Source: Nautilus pompilius | Taxonomy: Eukaryota > Mollusca > Cephalopoda > Nautilida > Nautilidae | Direction of reading: 5' to 3' | NCBI GenBank assembly: GCA_018389105.1 | Contig: JACATO010001143.1 | Span: forward strand, 186,001-250,000 | Length of the DNA: 64,000 nucleotides | Part shown: positions 1 to 15,000 of the stretch, one piece after another | How the letters are laid out: the number at the start of each line of letters is the position of its first letter | How positions within the stretch are numbered: position 1 is the stretch's first letter | Program-made: the position numbers and the translations under genes | Notes under the pieces: model-generated | What the model was told of the DNA's origin: nothing | What the model saw: only the letters and a program-made list of their open reading frames with translations | Database searches by the model: none

Positions 1-480
1 ACACCATACAGCATTGAACACAACCAGGACCCACAACCAAACACCATACAGCATTGAACACAACCAGGACCCACAACAAACATCAAACAGCATTGAACAC
101 AACCAGGACCCACACCAAACACCATACACAGCATTGACACAAACCAGGACCCACAACCAAACACCATACAGCATTGAACACAACCAGGACCCACAACCAA
201 ACACCATACAGCATTGAACACAACCAGGACCCACAACCAAACATCAACACAGCATTGAACACAACCAGGACCCACAACCAAACACCAAACAGCATTGAAC
301 ACAACCAGAACCCACAACCAAACATCAAACAGCATTGAACACAACCAGGACCCACAACCAAACACCAAACAGCACTGAACACAACCAGGACCCACAACCA
401 AACACCAAACAGCACTGAACACAACCAGGACCCACAACCAAACACCCACAACCAAACACCATACAGCATTAAACACAACT
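1..480. repeat. 40-bp minisatellite array, continues past left edge
   Basis: About twelve head-to-tail copies of a 40-bp unit built on ACAACCAGGACCCACAACC and CATACAGCATTGAAC, with small length variants. The last copies decay up to about position 520. The strand reading TGGTTGTG is free of stops, so long low-complexity reading frames arise, but they only echo the repeat. It lies just 3' of the last recognised LTA4H exon. Confidence 0.95.
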
Positions 481-698
481 ACGACACACAACCAAGCACC
501 ATATAGCACTATGCACATCTACAATAAGCACTTAAAGATGTTTTTTTCCTTCTTGACGAAAGAGCTTGCCACCATCCATGTATGTTTTAAAAATATCAAA
601 AGTTAATGACACAGGTGAGCATTTAAAAAAATGCCCTAGATTAAATTCTGCTGTAATATGACCAACTTCGGAGATCTTTTAAGAGGTCATCTTGTTAC

Positions 699-792
699 TA
701 AGGACTAGTTCATACTTTGGTTTGACTGGTGGCATGCCAACTCCATAAAACCACTTCTTCCAGTCAACCTCATCAAATACTCCTTCTTTCAC
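699..792 (-). CDS. LTA4H: LTA4H exon 12, last one seen
   Basis: Begins [17 protein letters not shown] then [14 protein letters not shown], matching human VDWNAWLYSPGLPPIKPNYDMTL. The start is clear (acceptor CTCCAG). The end is uncertain: a possible donor GTAACA follows 699; otherwise the frame reads eight more codons to a TAA at 681-679. Confidence 0.8.
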
Positions 793-3700
793 CTGGAGGG
801 GAAGAGAGAAAAGGAATGAAAAAGCAACATGTTTTTAACAAATAAGCTACCCCCAATAGAAAAAACAAACAAAATCTTGACTTTAAGGCTGTTGTGAAAA
901 AAAAAATTTTTTTTTTACGTAAAGGGAGGTAACTCTGGTAAAAAGGTAAGCATTCAAGAAAGGGAAATAATTCGTTTGGAAAAAGAAAACGCATTCCAAA
1001 TCTAGATTATTTAATATTTATATTTTGTTGATTTGCATGAAGCTATATAATGACAAAATATATTGTTTTTTGGAAATACTTTCTCTGAAAAACTGTAAAT
1101 AAATTTTGTAACATTTTAGCCTGATTACCATTACATACTTTATAAAGCAAATGTTGTCAAATATATATACACAGTTAAAAAAAAAGCAGCAAAAGGATAT
1201 TGAATGAATCTCACTGAATGAATGTATTTCTTCAATAAACAAACGTTTGGTATAACACACACAAGTGCATACAATGTTAGCATCTGGTCATAACATCGCA
1301 TATCTTGATATATGGCAGAATGATTGAGGCATATACAATCAATGTTAACACTTATTAATAACATTGTATCACACTCAGAATCCAAACAGGACATACAAAA
1401 ATGTCTCTAGCTCCTGAGAAGAGCAGAAATCCAGGGAATCCTCATCTTTCCTGAAGTGGCACACCCAGTTCTAGGAACTCATGTATAAGCTGTGCATGTT
1501 GTCATGCATCTACCCCAGATGTCCACACATTGTCATGGCAAAAGGTCAGGAGGTGACATGGATGGATTTTTCAGGCTGGAGAGTTTTTATCTCTCAGCCA
1601 CTGTCATCCTGGAATATCTGACTAACACCCCTACATTTGGTAGAAGGCACAATGTAAACTTTAATGATATCTGATACAGACTTGGCAATGATACCAGATC
1701 CTCATGCATATCTGTCATGCAGATAATGGTAGCCAAACGGTACTGTTCTCCTTTGATATTGCCCAATCCTCACACAGTTCAGTTATTACAAGGAACCAGT
1801 AAGACATCATGGAGGCCCCCATTTCAGTTCAGTTATTACAAAGAGACAGGAAGGCATAATGGCATATGTAGGAACCCCATCAGGGAAAATGCTATAAATA
1901 ACCATATGACCAGAAATTCCCTAAGAAGCAAAGGTAAAGCACTTGAGTTTCTTTACGGACTTATTAAAAAGTAGATACATGTTTCTAGATAAAAATCATG
2001 CAAAGTCTAGCAGTGATATCTGGGTGATCCATTAATCAGTATTTTTTGTCACCCCCTGCCTCAAGTCCCAGTAAACAATAACTGAGGACTATGGTTTCTT
2101 AATTAGGGTTTATAATGAAATACCAAAATCAGACACATGAGGGGAGAGATGCAGTGACCTAATAAAGAATGTTTCTTTGAAGGAGGAAAACATCAGCATC
2201 AGTAGCTTACCTTATCATGGAAATAGCTAAGCAAAAAGTCCTTCCACTGAGTGGTGTTTATAGACTGTTTTTTGAATTTTTCAATATAAGCCCGAAGGAA
2301 TGGTTCAAAGACCTCTGCAAAGAGAATACATACCCACTGGTTACACTCACAGAGGATCCATACCCATTTGATGTCCTTACCTGTAGTCATTTTAACTAAT
2401 TAATGAGCCAGAAGACCTAATCACACAACAGGGTAACATTCTGGGGAATAGTAAAAAAAAAAAGGGTAGTCCATGTTGGGAGCTATAAAAATTAATTTCT
2501 CATAGTAAATAGTGATGCTGTACAGGGCTCAAACTTACCTGGACCCCCAACAAGCGTCTCCAGGTAAAACAGAAAGGCATAACCTTTTTCGTATGGTACA
2601 GAGGAGAAAGCATCGTCTGGATCCACTCCTGTGAGCTCAGGCACCAGCTTGGTAAAGGGGTGATCAGCCCCTTGATTATCCACCTGAAGACAAAACAGAC
2701 CCAGTGGCCAAATTAGATTACAATGCCAATAAGCTATAATAATACTAGCTGGAAGAAGAAATAATTCTGCATCCAATTTGCTTTTTTTAAAGTTTTATTT
2801 AAAGCTCAGCTAGACAGGGTTAACTCATCACAGACCAAACTAAAACCACTACCATAAACTACTAAATGTATCCAAAATTAAACAGATAAAAATTGCTATA
2901 TAATATCTGTGGAGAATTTGAAGCACTGATTATCTGAATCATGAGAAGAGGTGGTAGCCATGTGATTATGGGTTCAAGCCTTGTTTGACATCTGCTCGCT
3001 TTTCAGTATCAGACCGTTTCTGTGGCCTTTTTTTTCTAGTGATGCACACCTACATTCCTTGGCCAATTAATGCTCCAGGCTCTCATTAATCTGAGCCACA
3101 GTTAAAGGATTATCAGGAGATGCAAAAATAATATGCAACCTTTTTTTTTTCTTTTATACAATTGCATTAAATTTATACAGTAGTTTCCACATGCAAATTT
3201 TAAAGGAAGTCTATACAATAAGAACATTAACATACTCAAAACATGCAAATTATACAAAGAGGATTAGTTCAGACATTTCCCATTACCTAATTAGTACATT
3301 TAACCAATCCAGCTACATTCTGGTAATCTTGTTGACATTGTCAAGATTTAGTCCTGATGTGAGTACGTACAATGTATCAGTTTTCAGTAGATATTTAGCA
3401 TTGGATTGTACAAGTGGTGTGAGGTGACCTTAAGCTTCTTGTATGTTAAATATAATTTTCTGACCAACTCTTCAGCTCGCTGCACCATCAGGGCATCTAC
3501 CCGATAAATTGTATATTTATTCTTCAGGATTAACTACATCACAAAATCATCTTGCCAAACAGAATTGCTGATATCTTTGTAATGATGCTATGCTAGGTTA
3601 ATGATAGAGGTGAACAGAACAGGAAAGGTGCACTGATCAACAAGGTAGGAAAAAAATATCTTGAACATCAGGATTCATCTGTCAGCCTGAACAGACAGTA

Positions 3701-6048
3701 CAGAATTGTAAGCTTTAATTTGAAATTATTGGGTTGCTGATTCATTACAGATACAATGTATAATAATATCATAATTGTTCAAAATGCTGACTTTTATTTC
3801 TCACTTCCAGAATATGAACAATGCAAACAAATCCATTGTTATTTTTTTCTTCTCAATTTTAAATTAATTAAAGGAAAGACAACTACATCACAACTTTGTG
3901 CCGTGCTTAAGAGGAATACTGACCTCTGTTGATAAACATTTAATCTAATCCACTATTATGTCAAAATAACAAAACCAAAAACCTTACTGCATCTTTCAAG
4001 GCCTTCCAACCGCTTAAAGCCAGCAGGTGGCAGTACTGTTCCCTGTTATGCTGATTTGATAGTCGTGAAGCTATCTTTCGTTCAACAAAAGTAGTGTGTC
4101 CTTCATTTAGCCTGTTGAGTTCAGGTGATGCAGCAGTATAGGATGTATAGAATGTAAGAAGAAAAGAAAAAAATACTTGTTAAGCTGTCAAATGTACAAA
4201 GCCCAAAGAGAAAAAAGTCTCTGCTCCATCTCTCTCTGATGTACGTGATGCTAAAACTGACATGCCTCTTTCTCTGATGAAACAGGTGCCATGTAACATT
4301 TAGTCAACAATCCAAGCAGCCACATCAATTTAGGGCGAAAATCACTAGAGTTCAGAGCAAGTGTTGCATTATTATAGTAAGTTGGGCTCCCCCACTGAAA
4401 TTAGTGGCTTTCAGCATGTCTGTGAACCAGAATTGTTAGCTAAACTAAAAGGGTGGGCACCCAGTAGTTCTACTGATAGTCACCTGCTTTAAACCAATTT
4501 TTGAGTGAGAGGTCAGGTGGGCAATTAGCTTGGAAATTACTCTGATAAATATGGCATTAAAAAACCAAAGAGAACGAAATTACTGACTGACCAGAAATGT
4601 TCTGGGCTGGAATTGGTGACCAAGTTGCCCGTCCAACTGTGAGAGATCTCATGGGCCACAACATCAGCCAAAGACCGATCCCCTGCCTGAAAAGACAAGT
4701 TATTTTAATATCCTCACAACAAGAGAAATATTTAATGTTCTCACTGTAGATCCCTTTCCACCTTATACTTAGCCAAAATACTAACACCCTTAACTTTACA
4801 TCCCCAATATACAGCTATTAATGACAACCATCTATTCCCATTCAAAAGTCCTAACAACTTTATTACTAATAAATATGTATACAATAATGAAGGCTTTCAT
4901 TTTATAAAATTTGCAGAAGTAGGGGCTAATTAGTTTCCTTGCTAAAGGTCTTTTTGATTATTTGAGGTGTTGCAAAAATCTGATGTGATAACAGCCACAG
5001 AGACTAAATTGAGAATGATGACTGACCTTCTCAAGTTCAGACCAGGTTTTTTGTTGTTGTTGTTTTCTTTAACCATTTTGATGACAGGAAAAAGGGACAG
5101 AGGGATGACGGCTGCACCACTGCCATTACTAGTAGTGACAGATCAAATAAAAACTTCTAACATACCAATATAATACGTGGGTGTAATGCAATGACAACAA
5201 TCTCTGCATTTTTCTTCATTGTTGTGGGTGCCTGAATCCCCTGTGCCATAGATGAAGTACAGTTTGACTTACATTTCTGCCTGTTCCCTACCACAGAAGA
5301 CACAGCGAAACAACCTAGTTGACATCGTAGCCTAGAGTCTCATCAATGGCATAGACCTGGAAGCTAGCCCCTAAAGCTGTTTAGCCAAATTACTAGCCAA
5401 AGTGAATCATCAGTCAGCCAAATGTTCTGATGCTTGGCATTTGCTTTTATCAGCAATTTTTTTCTTTTACAAACCCATTGGCTTTTAGGTTTAGTAAATG
5501 AAAATTGCTTAATAATGCAGAGCTGAACAGGTGAGAACAAGGAATAATATGGTAAATTTATGCTGCCACATTGGTCTATAAACAAAACACTTGCCATTAT
5601 GTATACAATAAATCTGTTCTGTACTAATGCATTTATTGTATACAGAATGGTAGGCATCATGACTACAATTGGGGACTGCAATAAAATAAGTTTGTCATGG
5701 AACTTTCAGCAAGACCAGACAACTTTTCCCCTTACTTGGGTGCCCATGTCAGCACATAAGAGATCCACCAGAAGAGGCCCCTGGTTTCAGTATCCTAAGC
5801 CAAGCAAAGACGATGGTGTGGAGTTTAGCCTCATGTCTACTGCAGCAAGTTACAATTAAAACCTTTCCTTTTTAAAATATGATAGCAAACTAATCAGCTG
5901 GTAAAGAAAAGCCAGAAGAAACTATGCAAGGGAAATATGCCAAACTGATCTGGTTCCTATCAGGCCCTTAATCATAGCACTCTAGTAGTCTATCACTGGA
6001 CCACCACACAATCAATTTTTAGGGAGTACAAATTGATGAAGTGGACTG

Positions 6049-6083
<35 letters not shown>

Positions 6084-9000
6084 TGTGTGTGTGTGTGTTA
6101 TCATTTATTTTGCCACAGTACACAAGTGATTTTTAAACTAAGACACATATCATTCATTCATTCAATATCATTTTGGCAAGCAGCTGACAGGAACACTGAT
6201 GATAAATGCTCATCCTCAAGCTCAAAGCCATCTCTATGCAACATGCATTCACTGAAATTTTGGCTCTAGCTCCCTGCCCATCCACAATTATGGTACCCAA
6301 TGTTGCCAGATATTGTATTGTAATTACACCACATACACAGAGACACAGAAGTGTTAAGGTAATCTTCTCTATAGTCCACTTGACCTAACTTCTAGCCCTT
6401 CAGCTCAATGAAGATGGAAATAATTTTAACCACAGATCTTCCATGATGTTCCCCAAGTTCTATCAAAAGCTCATACTTTGACAAAGTCTAGCAAGACCAG
6501 TCTTGTTACTGACACAATGTGCATGTGTATGGTCTGTTAAAAAAAAAGAAAATCCTCTAATTTATTGTACATTTCTGTGATTGAAAAGACTTTCTTTCTC
6601 CTTGCTGCGTAACAGATGCACATAAAGATCTCCAAGCAGGTATACCTACCAGCAAAGTTGGTGTGACAAACGTAAGACAAGGATTCTCCATGCCACCATA
6701 AGGAAAAGAAGGGGGAAGAACCAATAAATCATATTGACCCCAAACATAGGGACCGAGAAGTGACTCTGCAACTTGCAACATCTTTTCTGTCTGAAAATTA
6801 AAAAAAAAAAAAAATTTAAAGGAAAACTGTCATGCAATATCTTCAAACCTGGTTTGTTTCCACACTCACATTAGCAAATTCGTAAGCAGCCCTGTCAACA
6901 ATTTCCTTCTCTGACCAGACCCGGCTTCTTGGACCAATGTCCCTGAAAATTAAAAAAAAAAAAACAAACTACAAACTACAGCAACAACATAGGAACCATT
7001 TAAAGCCAAAGCACACTCACATTAATATCTAAACATATGGAAGTTATGGTTCACCCAAAACCAGTTAACAACAACTTCTCAGGGTTTAGCTGCTGAGCAA
7101 TCATGGTTCATCAATTCAGGAATTACCTTGACTCTAGCTACCCACTTCCCTACCAGGATGTAACTGTTACTATACTCAATGTCTGGATTGTTTGTTTCGT
7201 TCCTTGCTACACAAAGTAGGGATATCCCTGTTGTTAATCCTGAAGCCAACTAGGAACCACTGACCCAAAGCAATAGTAGAACCTATAATGGCATGACCTA
7301 AACACATCACCAACCAAAAGTTCCTGAGTTATAGCAAATTTTTTATTATCAGACACCAAGATTCTAAAAAAAACATTCTTGAAACTACTCTTCATTGCAT
7401 TTTGCTTTTATATTATTTAAATGTATTTGCTTTAAAAGGGGGAGACAACTCTAACACAAGCAGAAACAAGAATTTTCCAAATTAAGTTTCCAAAAGGTAT
7501 CTTAGTAGAGAAAAGTTAATGTGCAACTCTTTTTTTTTTTTAAAACAACTGACATAAATAACAACAGCGGATCTTTTCATAAAAACATGTTAGGTATTTA
7601 ATGTCTGTGAATCAAAAGACTTAAGGATAGTGTAAAACAAAGTAAAACTGATGATTTCTTGGCAATCCGACTATGCCTAGTCTCTGTCGGGCTAAAATTG
7701 GTCTATTCATGCTCGCTCATCTGTTCTGCTGCTTTCTCTCTCTAATCATAGATAACTTGTCCAGAGAATAATTTTCATCAGCTGGGAATTAAGATGCCAA
7801 TTTTTACCCCTTTACCCAAAAAAATTTATCATAAATTTTCTCATTGCCAAGACTTGGAAAGAGAAATGACAAACCAACTTTGGCCATCAGATCACAGAAG
7901 ACAATAAGGGGAAATGAACAGTTGTAAAGTCTTACCTGCTCTCTAAATCCCCTCCCACAATAGCAATTAAGTAGCTGGGAATAGGGATGGGCTGGTCAAA
8001 AACATACACAATCTTTGATGGATCCAATGCACACTGTTCAGTTCCCTTATGTAAAGCACTCATCAGGATCTGAATTTCCCGTGGGGCAGTCACCTGTTAA
8101 GTTACATGGGATAATTGTCAAGTTTCACAGCACTTGTTAAAAGTCAAAATATGTTTAATGTTTTGCAACATCAAATTTTTTAAAGAATTATAACCAAAAT
8201 CTCACCTGTTACTGGCATTCATAAAGTATGATTCATTTTCACCCTGATGGTACCAGAGAAATCTCTTCAAGGCTTTTTTATCCTACATAATCCTTCAGAA
8301 GTTTGCCACTTCAACCCGCTATGGTTTTCTTTGCACCTCAAAGATAATTATTAGTGATAGAAGGTGCTGGAGAAGTAATTACACATGAAGAAGTTGAGGG
8401 TTGACAAGTATAAAATTTATTCAGAGAGCAAGCAAAATCTTGTAACCTAACATGCTCAATGGATGTCCATCACTGAGTCCAGTTTAAGCTGCGTTTTTTG
8501 TGGTGTGGAGCCCAGAAGGAAAGACCCTAAAGGCTAGTGAAGTAGAACAGTTAAACCCCCTCCGTCCCAGCTTCATAACCCAACAACAATATGGATTAGT
8601 CTTCTCAGTTCCCCCTAAACAAGCCAACCTTACCTTGCAGCTATATGGAAACTTGACTGCTGGAGAGTCTTGACAAGGGACCATGCTCCGAGCATGGATT
8701 GCCTAATGAAAAAATAAATAAGTAAATATATCCAATTTCACACAGAATCATTACCGTTACTATTAGAATTTCAGGGCCTGTAACTAAGTAAAACAGTCAC
8801 TGTCCTTCTGGCCAGTTGGCAGTGAATTATTTGGTAAAATACAAAAACACCTGAAGATGTAGAAATTGTTTCTTATTAAAAATGTCTATAAAAGCAACCT
8901 GCATTCTTCTGAATGCTGATCCTAGATGTTCACAGGAAAAAACAAATTTAAATAAGTAAATAATAGCAAAATAACTGTGCGTTAATTTCCCTTTCATATG

Positions 9001-12000
9001 GACCTCACTGAGACCTTAAGAAAGAAAAAGGGTGTTTTGGCAAATCGTTTTTCAAAAACATCTCACAGGTGGGGTAAAAAAAAACAACAACATTAGATGA
9101 CAGTTATAAATGAAATTATGGCTACAATAAATGCAGTCAGGTTTAATAACAAAACTATAAAGACAAGTTTAGAACTTTGAACAGGAAAACACAGAATTAA
9201 TTTCAAATTTTTTTTGCTGTTTTTTAATATTCGTAGTTGCTCCTTAGTAAGAGTTTCCAATTATATTTTTTGTCACAGTAGTATGGCTGTCGTGTTATTA
9301 AAAAATTGTGTGTGTCAATATTTCAGACCTTTAGAGAGAAACAACCAGAAAGGGGTATTTACAAACATATGATCTATAGAACCTTCCATCAGCGTTTTTA
9401 TATTTAAACAGCAAAAGAGTTAATAATTTGTTTTGCTTATTTTAAAAAAATAGTTTGAATGGAATATTTAGATAATAACAACCTATAGATGTTCTCACAT
9501 TGATTCAGTTTTTATTTGTTGTGACCTGTTGTTGATGGTATGATGCTGTGTGTGAGTGTGAGATTATGGCAGAGAAAGCCGAGTCATGCGTGACACTCTT
9601 ACAAAGTGTTTGCACATGTAGATAGGATCATGCAGCAGCCACTGACCACTGGGTCTGCCATTGCTTGCAACCACATCTCTTTCTCTCTAAGTTAATAGGG
9701 TCTTGTTTCTCAGACTGAGAAACCCCATCTTTAATTGCCACACACCTGCACAACCTGTAGTTTGCAACTGATTCCACCCCTAGCTACTGATGTTGATACT
9801 GCATCGACTCAAGTTATTTGTCCACATTTTTTTTAGAAGTGAACAAGGAAAATTAATCCATTTAGGATATCTGGATTTGTCTGTCTCTCTGTCTGTTGCA
9901 TAGCTTGCTATGAGCCAAAAGTAGTTCTAACTCCTACAACATGTACTGTCAAAGGTTTTCCTACCTGGCATTGGCTGAACAGATATGGCTGACGTTTCCC
10001 TGCAGTCTGGTGGGGTTCCAACCACTGTAAGGCAGTACTTTCTGTGGATGTTTCATATTCAATACTCACTGTAACACTAGATTGAACAGAAAAAACAAAT
10101 CAGCCTCTTATTTTTTTTTAAAAATAATAATTTGCTTTCAAGTGTAGCTACTAACTAAAAATATAGGAGGTGTCTTACAATTTCTATAAAAAATCAAATT
10201 AAAAGCATTAGCACTTTTTATTACCCAAATATTAAACAGTCTATATGCAGTTCACATGTGAATATTCAAACACCTGCAATTTCTTGTCTCTATCTTCTGA
10301 TGTACAAATAACACAATGTTTCACATTTAATAGATCAGATATTACCCCAAAGTATTTAGGAAAAAAATGTGAGGAAACATTGCATATAAAGAAGACAGAT
10401 AGATCCATATTATTCACACATGGATTAAAAACAAATGGAAAGGTACTGGCACAAAGGGATTACTGATTAAAAAAAAAACAACCCAAAGATATTTTTTTAA
10501 AAAAGTAAACTGCTATCAACGTTATTATTTACATTTACACATTTATGTTCATTTCCTACAACTTCTTCTGTGATTTGAAACACTGTAACTCATTTCTAAG
10601 GTGTAGCGATATACTAGCTATAGATGTTGAAGATCAACAAGTGTTTACAAGCATTTTTTAAAAAAAAGCAAAATAAATCTAACATTTAAATAATAGCAAA
10701 AGTTTTCATATCATTATTTTTACTATTTTAGTAGCTACAGCATGGTAGCTCAGTTAAATAAATACAGATGGTCAAGAATCACAATTTGGTAACCATCAGT
10801 TCACAAGTTTTGGACCAGCTCACACCGGTGTCAAAATCAACACCAGCAGCTGTTCTCTGTAACACTAACCATGATGGTGGCAACAGGAAGTAATCAGCAT
10901 AATGTAAAGGCCATTGGAACAAATTTTGGAATTATTCTCTATGCCTGATATTCAACAAACAAATGCAAGACCTGATCTCACTAGAATCCCTAAATGCTAG
11001 AAACCGAGGAGGAGCAAACCAAACCTTCTAAAGGTAAAGGCTTCCTATACTTAACCATAACCTAAGCAATAACTTGATTACAGATGTAAAATATAAAAAA
11101 AATTTAGGTTATGGAAGCAACTTAGAGAGTCAAAAACATTTTGTTAAAGTAAACGTGGTGAAACCAGTAGTGTGTTAGAATAGATATGTTAAATCAAATT
11201 ATTGTATTGTTAGTAAAATGGCTGAAGGTCTAGCTCCCTCATACATCTTGAAAAATGTGGTCCAAGTATGGAATGCTCATTATCAAACAGATATTGCTCA
11301 ACTAAAGAAGAGCTAGATTGACTGAAATCAGAGGTATGAGCTATTATCATTATGCAGAAGACCATACAGGCTAGGATTACCAAGTATAAACTCCTGTCAT
11401 TTTAGGTGTCAATATTTTCTTTCAGACAAGTAAAAACAAAAGTAGCTACAGACACATTATTGGACATGAATAACATACCCTGCAGTACCCATGGTCATCT
11501 ATACAAAACAATTACATATCAATCTAGATCAGATATTAAAAAGATGTTCTTTTAGTAAGCAAGACTGTAAATGTTTAGAATGGCTGAAGTGGTAGATGCT
11601 AAATGAGTCAGTGGTCTTAACAATCTACTTGTAGATGAGTTTCAAGTCTTTAACATCATTCTGATTAGCTAAATCTACTAGCCCCTTAGTTCTTGGTTTC
11701 TTGCTTAGTGGCACCACCTAACAATGGTTCTGAGTATTATTCTCATGATCTTTCCCAAAAGATGGAAATTCAAGTTTGTTTTATTAAAATTTTTTAAAAA
11801 GCATCTCAGCAGGTGCTGGGAGCAAGGCTGCTGCTGCTGCTGCTGCTGCTGCCTGTAACAGATTTGCATGTCTTGGATTTAGTTTGGACATTCACTGGGA
11901 TACTGTTCAACAGTTTCAGCTGGAGCATGTCTTTGAAGTGGCTACTGCTATCTTGTGAACCTGGGCATTTAGGAGGAAATGACTTCTACGTATTCTGCTG

Positions 12001-15000
12001 ATCTGTAACTATCTGTAACTGTATATTCCTGGGTAACTTAACTATTCCTAATATTTGCTCCTTCCAGCACCTCCTTAACTACATCATCAGCCACTGTCAT
12101 GATGTATTCACACAGGCCAAGACAGAAATTAAATAATTTTTACAAAATTCCACTGGTCCACAGCCACAGGCCCATCACCAGTCAGCCATAAACCTTCAGA
12201 GCAATAGTTCTATGGCTGTTCTGACTTTTGAGATCTAAGGACATTTTATAGCAGGGAGACAGGAGAAGAAGGGTGTGTTGGGGGGGGGGAGGTCTCTTTA
12301 GCAATGGAAAACCTCCCAAAACCCTACCAAAACACTTCATTTTCAGATGTTTGGGAGTACACAGCTGGCTGGCAAAGAGGAGCAAGACACCAGGTTGAGT
12401 TGGTCCCGACTGAGATTCAAACTCAAGTCCCCAACCACCTAAATCTGAACACAATAAAAGAATTATACCAAAATGACATTTTAAAATGGTCAGTGTTTAT
12501 AACCCAGCAGTTAAAGAGTTCCACCTACCTTAGCTGGGTTGAAATGGGTAGCTTCACCATCAGCTTTGATCCAAAAGCCAGCACTGGGTCACTGACACTG
12601 AAAGATAGTTTCTGTTGGTTCTCTTTGTTGTATACTTTGTGTATCACAAGATCCCGTGTGTCCAAAATCTGGTTAAAGAAAAATAATAAACAACAGTCAC
12701 TCAAATTAGCAAATAAATCTTGTAAAGACTAATCTAAACATTATAGAAAATGTGGAACACAGTAGCATTACAAATTACACAAGAACAGTTTTCACACACT
12801 ATGTTGGCATATTGTATAATATACTATGTATGTGCTGCATATTAACACTGCACAGGCATAAGCCAACAGTGTTCAGAAGTCCTTACTCATAGCTTCAGAT
12901 ACACTTGAATTATATATGTAGTAGCATACTATCAATAACTTGAAACTGCAGGAACCTCCCAAAATACTTGTTTGGCTTATCAAAAGTTGACTTTTAAAAT
13001 CTAAGTTACTGATTTATAGTCCTTGAATCTTCATTGTCCAGGTAAGCACCTCTGGTCTTAATGACATTTTAAAGTCATGTTGGAGAGTATCTGGAGGAAG
13101 GTCAACCTGCTTTGCTATCTCTGTTTTACTTTTTATTTCCTTTTCAACTTTGAGAAATGCCAGATACTCTGTCTCAGTTTTGAGAGTCTGTGGTGTGAGT
13201 TTTTGTGAAGCCATGTTGATTTGTGAGTTGTTACCCACTGTGTTGTGCATCTTTTTATAATAGGAGAACAGACTGATTTTTAAAATTTTTTTTAGTAGTC
13301 TATCAAATGTCCATAACTTGCAAATTTTCACAATAAACATCCTTTCATTACCTGACAATAAATAAGCAAATTAATTAATATCATTGATGATCAGTGACTT
13401 AACAAGAGAGATTCAGTATTTTATGGCAAATTGCGATCAAAATCAATCATCCAATGTCAAGTTATAAAAAGAAATCAACATAATCATACTTAAAAGGACT
13501 AGAAAAATGCCTTAACTTATCTGAATTTTCAACAAAGCAAGTTTGAAATATCCATAATTTTTCTAATGGGAGAAATAGGCACTTCCCAGGACTTGTGTGT
13601 CACTTAGTAGTCTGACACCGAGTTATTAGTCTGCTGCGTATAATTTATATATATTTATTTTCAATTTCTAATGAGACCCAATGTGTATGTGTTCTATGCT
13701 AGAAATCAGTTTTTGTAGAAGAATGAGGATAGAAATATTATACATGCTACTTTGTATCTTAATTATTATGCAGAAAATTTAATAAAATGTTTTGCAAAGA
13801 TAGGTACTAATGCTAATGTGATTTGGAGAATAATATTTTGAAAAATTCTACACTGTCAAGTTATTTTTGTCATTGTTTAAAAGTATACAAATGAAAGAAA
13901 AAAATTCAATCACAATGTGAGATTTGACCCAAAACAATGAAATGCTGAAAAAAAATACAATTATTTTCAAAAAAAAAAAACAATTTTATTTCATCTTTAT
14001 TATGCCACTTCTTGTTTTTAATGATAATAATTCAAGAGGATGTTCTAAAGCACTGTACTACTAAGGATAGTTAACTTTTGAAGTTTTTGTTTGTTAGCTA
14101 TAAAAAAACAACAAGAATGCTGTACTGATTTTTTTGCTAGGATATAAAACAGAGGTAGAACTCATGATAGAATTTTAAAAGAGCCAACTGCATGATATAG
14201 TGAACTTTATCTACAAAGTTTAACTATCTGAAAAATGCAGAATTCTAGGAAGTTTTGTTCTACAATCAACAACAAACAATACATATGTACATAAAATGTA
14301 TAACTGCCTCTAAATTTCATCCCTGTGTGAAATAATAGGGAATAAATCTTTTAATAAGCAATAATTGTAGTGTGTAGATAAGGGTTCTTACAAATCTATT
14401 TTGATGTTTACCGAATAGGTCACATATCAGTGGTTTCTAGCTAAATTATATGTATTTATATAATTATAATCAGTGATCTATCTTTTCCACCACTAGAACA
14501 TGTCTGGGTGACTTAACTCGAATACATAAGTAACTAGCACGCGAAATCATATAATATCTATTCCCAGTCTTGTTGAACTGGCTTACACCATTTAATTAAA
14601 TTTATCATAAGCTTTTTATTTGTTAAAGCTGATAACCTACATATTTTAAATTCTGGATGATTAACTCCACTATCACAGAACAGCCTTTTCAGCCAAGCCT
14701 AGATTATATTTGAATGAAACAGATGATGGCATCCTTGCCCCAGTCTGCTTTCATTTTGATTGAGACCAATGGTTCGGCGGCTTTAGCATTACTTTCACTC
14801 GGGGTTTAGATAATCTACTTCCTTCTAGCTAACTTCTGCAGAACCTACTAGACCAACCCTCCTGATCTAACTGCCCAAGGAACCAGTAGTATCACAGGGG
14901 GGGGGGATACCTAAACCCGCATTTGGCACATCTCTCACCTTTCCTAACACTGGCTATTCACAAATAATGAAAAGGGTGTGAGCTGTCTTCAGTACACTGC

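Larger units (their letters stand above)
4687..6649 (-). other. LTA4H intron 7
   Basis: Contains a SINE copy (about 5920-6035) followed directly by a (GA)n(GT)n microsatellite at 6052-6098. The rest is unassigned AT-rich sequence. Confidence 0.65.
10077..12528 (-). other. LTA4H intron 2
   Basis: Holds a (CTG)8-type run at 11827-11852 and a probable tRNA-derived SINE on the minus strand near 12300-12460. The remainder is unassigned. Confidence 0.6.

Noticed and set aside
83-478. 131-codon minus-strand frame of repeated GVWLWVLVVFNAV
   Set aside because: It is only the 40-bp array read through: three units make a 120-bp (40-codon) cycle without stops. No start context and no family.
10735-10870. 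GGTAGCTCAGTTA stretch as a tRNA gene or SINE head
   Set aside because: No B box at proper distance and no cloverleaf could be drawn.
12304-12732. 142-codon plus-strand frame
   Set aside because: Antisense shadow of LTA4H exon 2, which has strong homology and splice sites on the minus strand.
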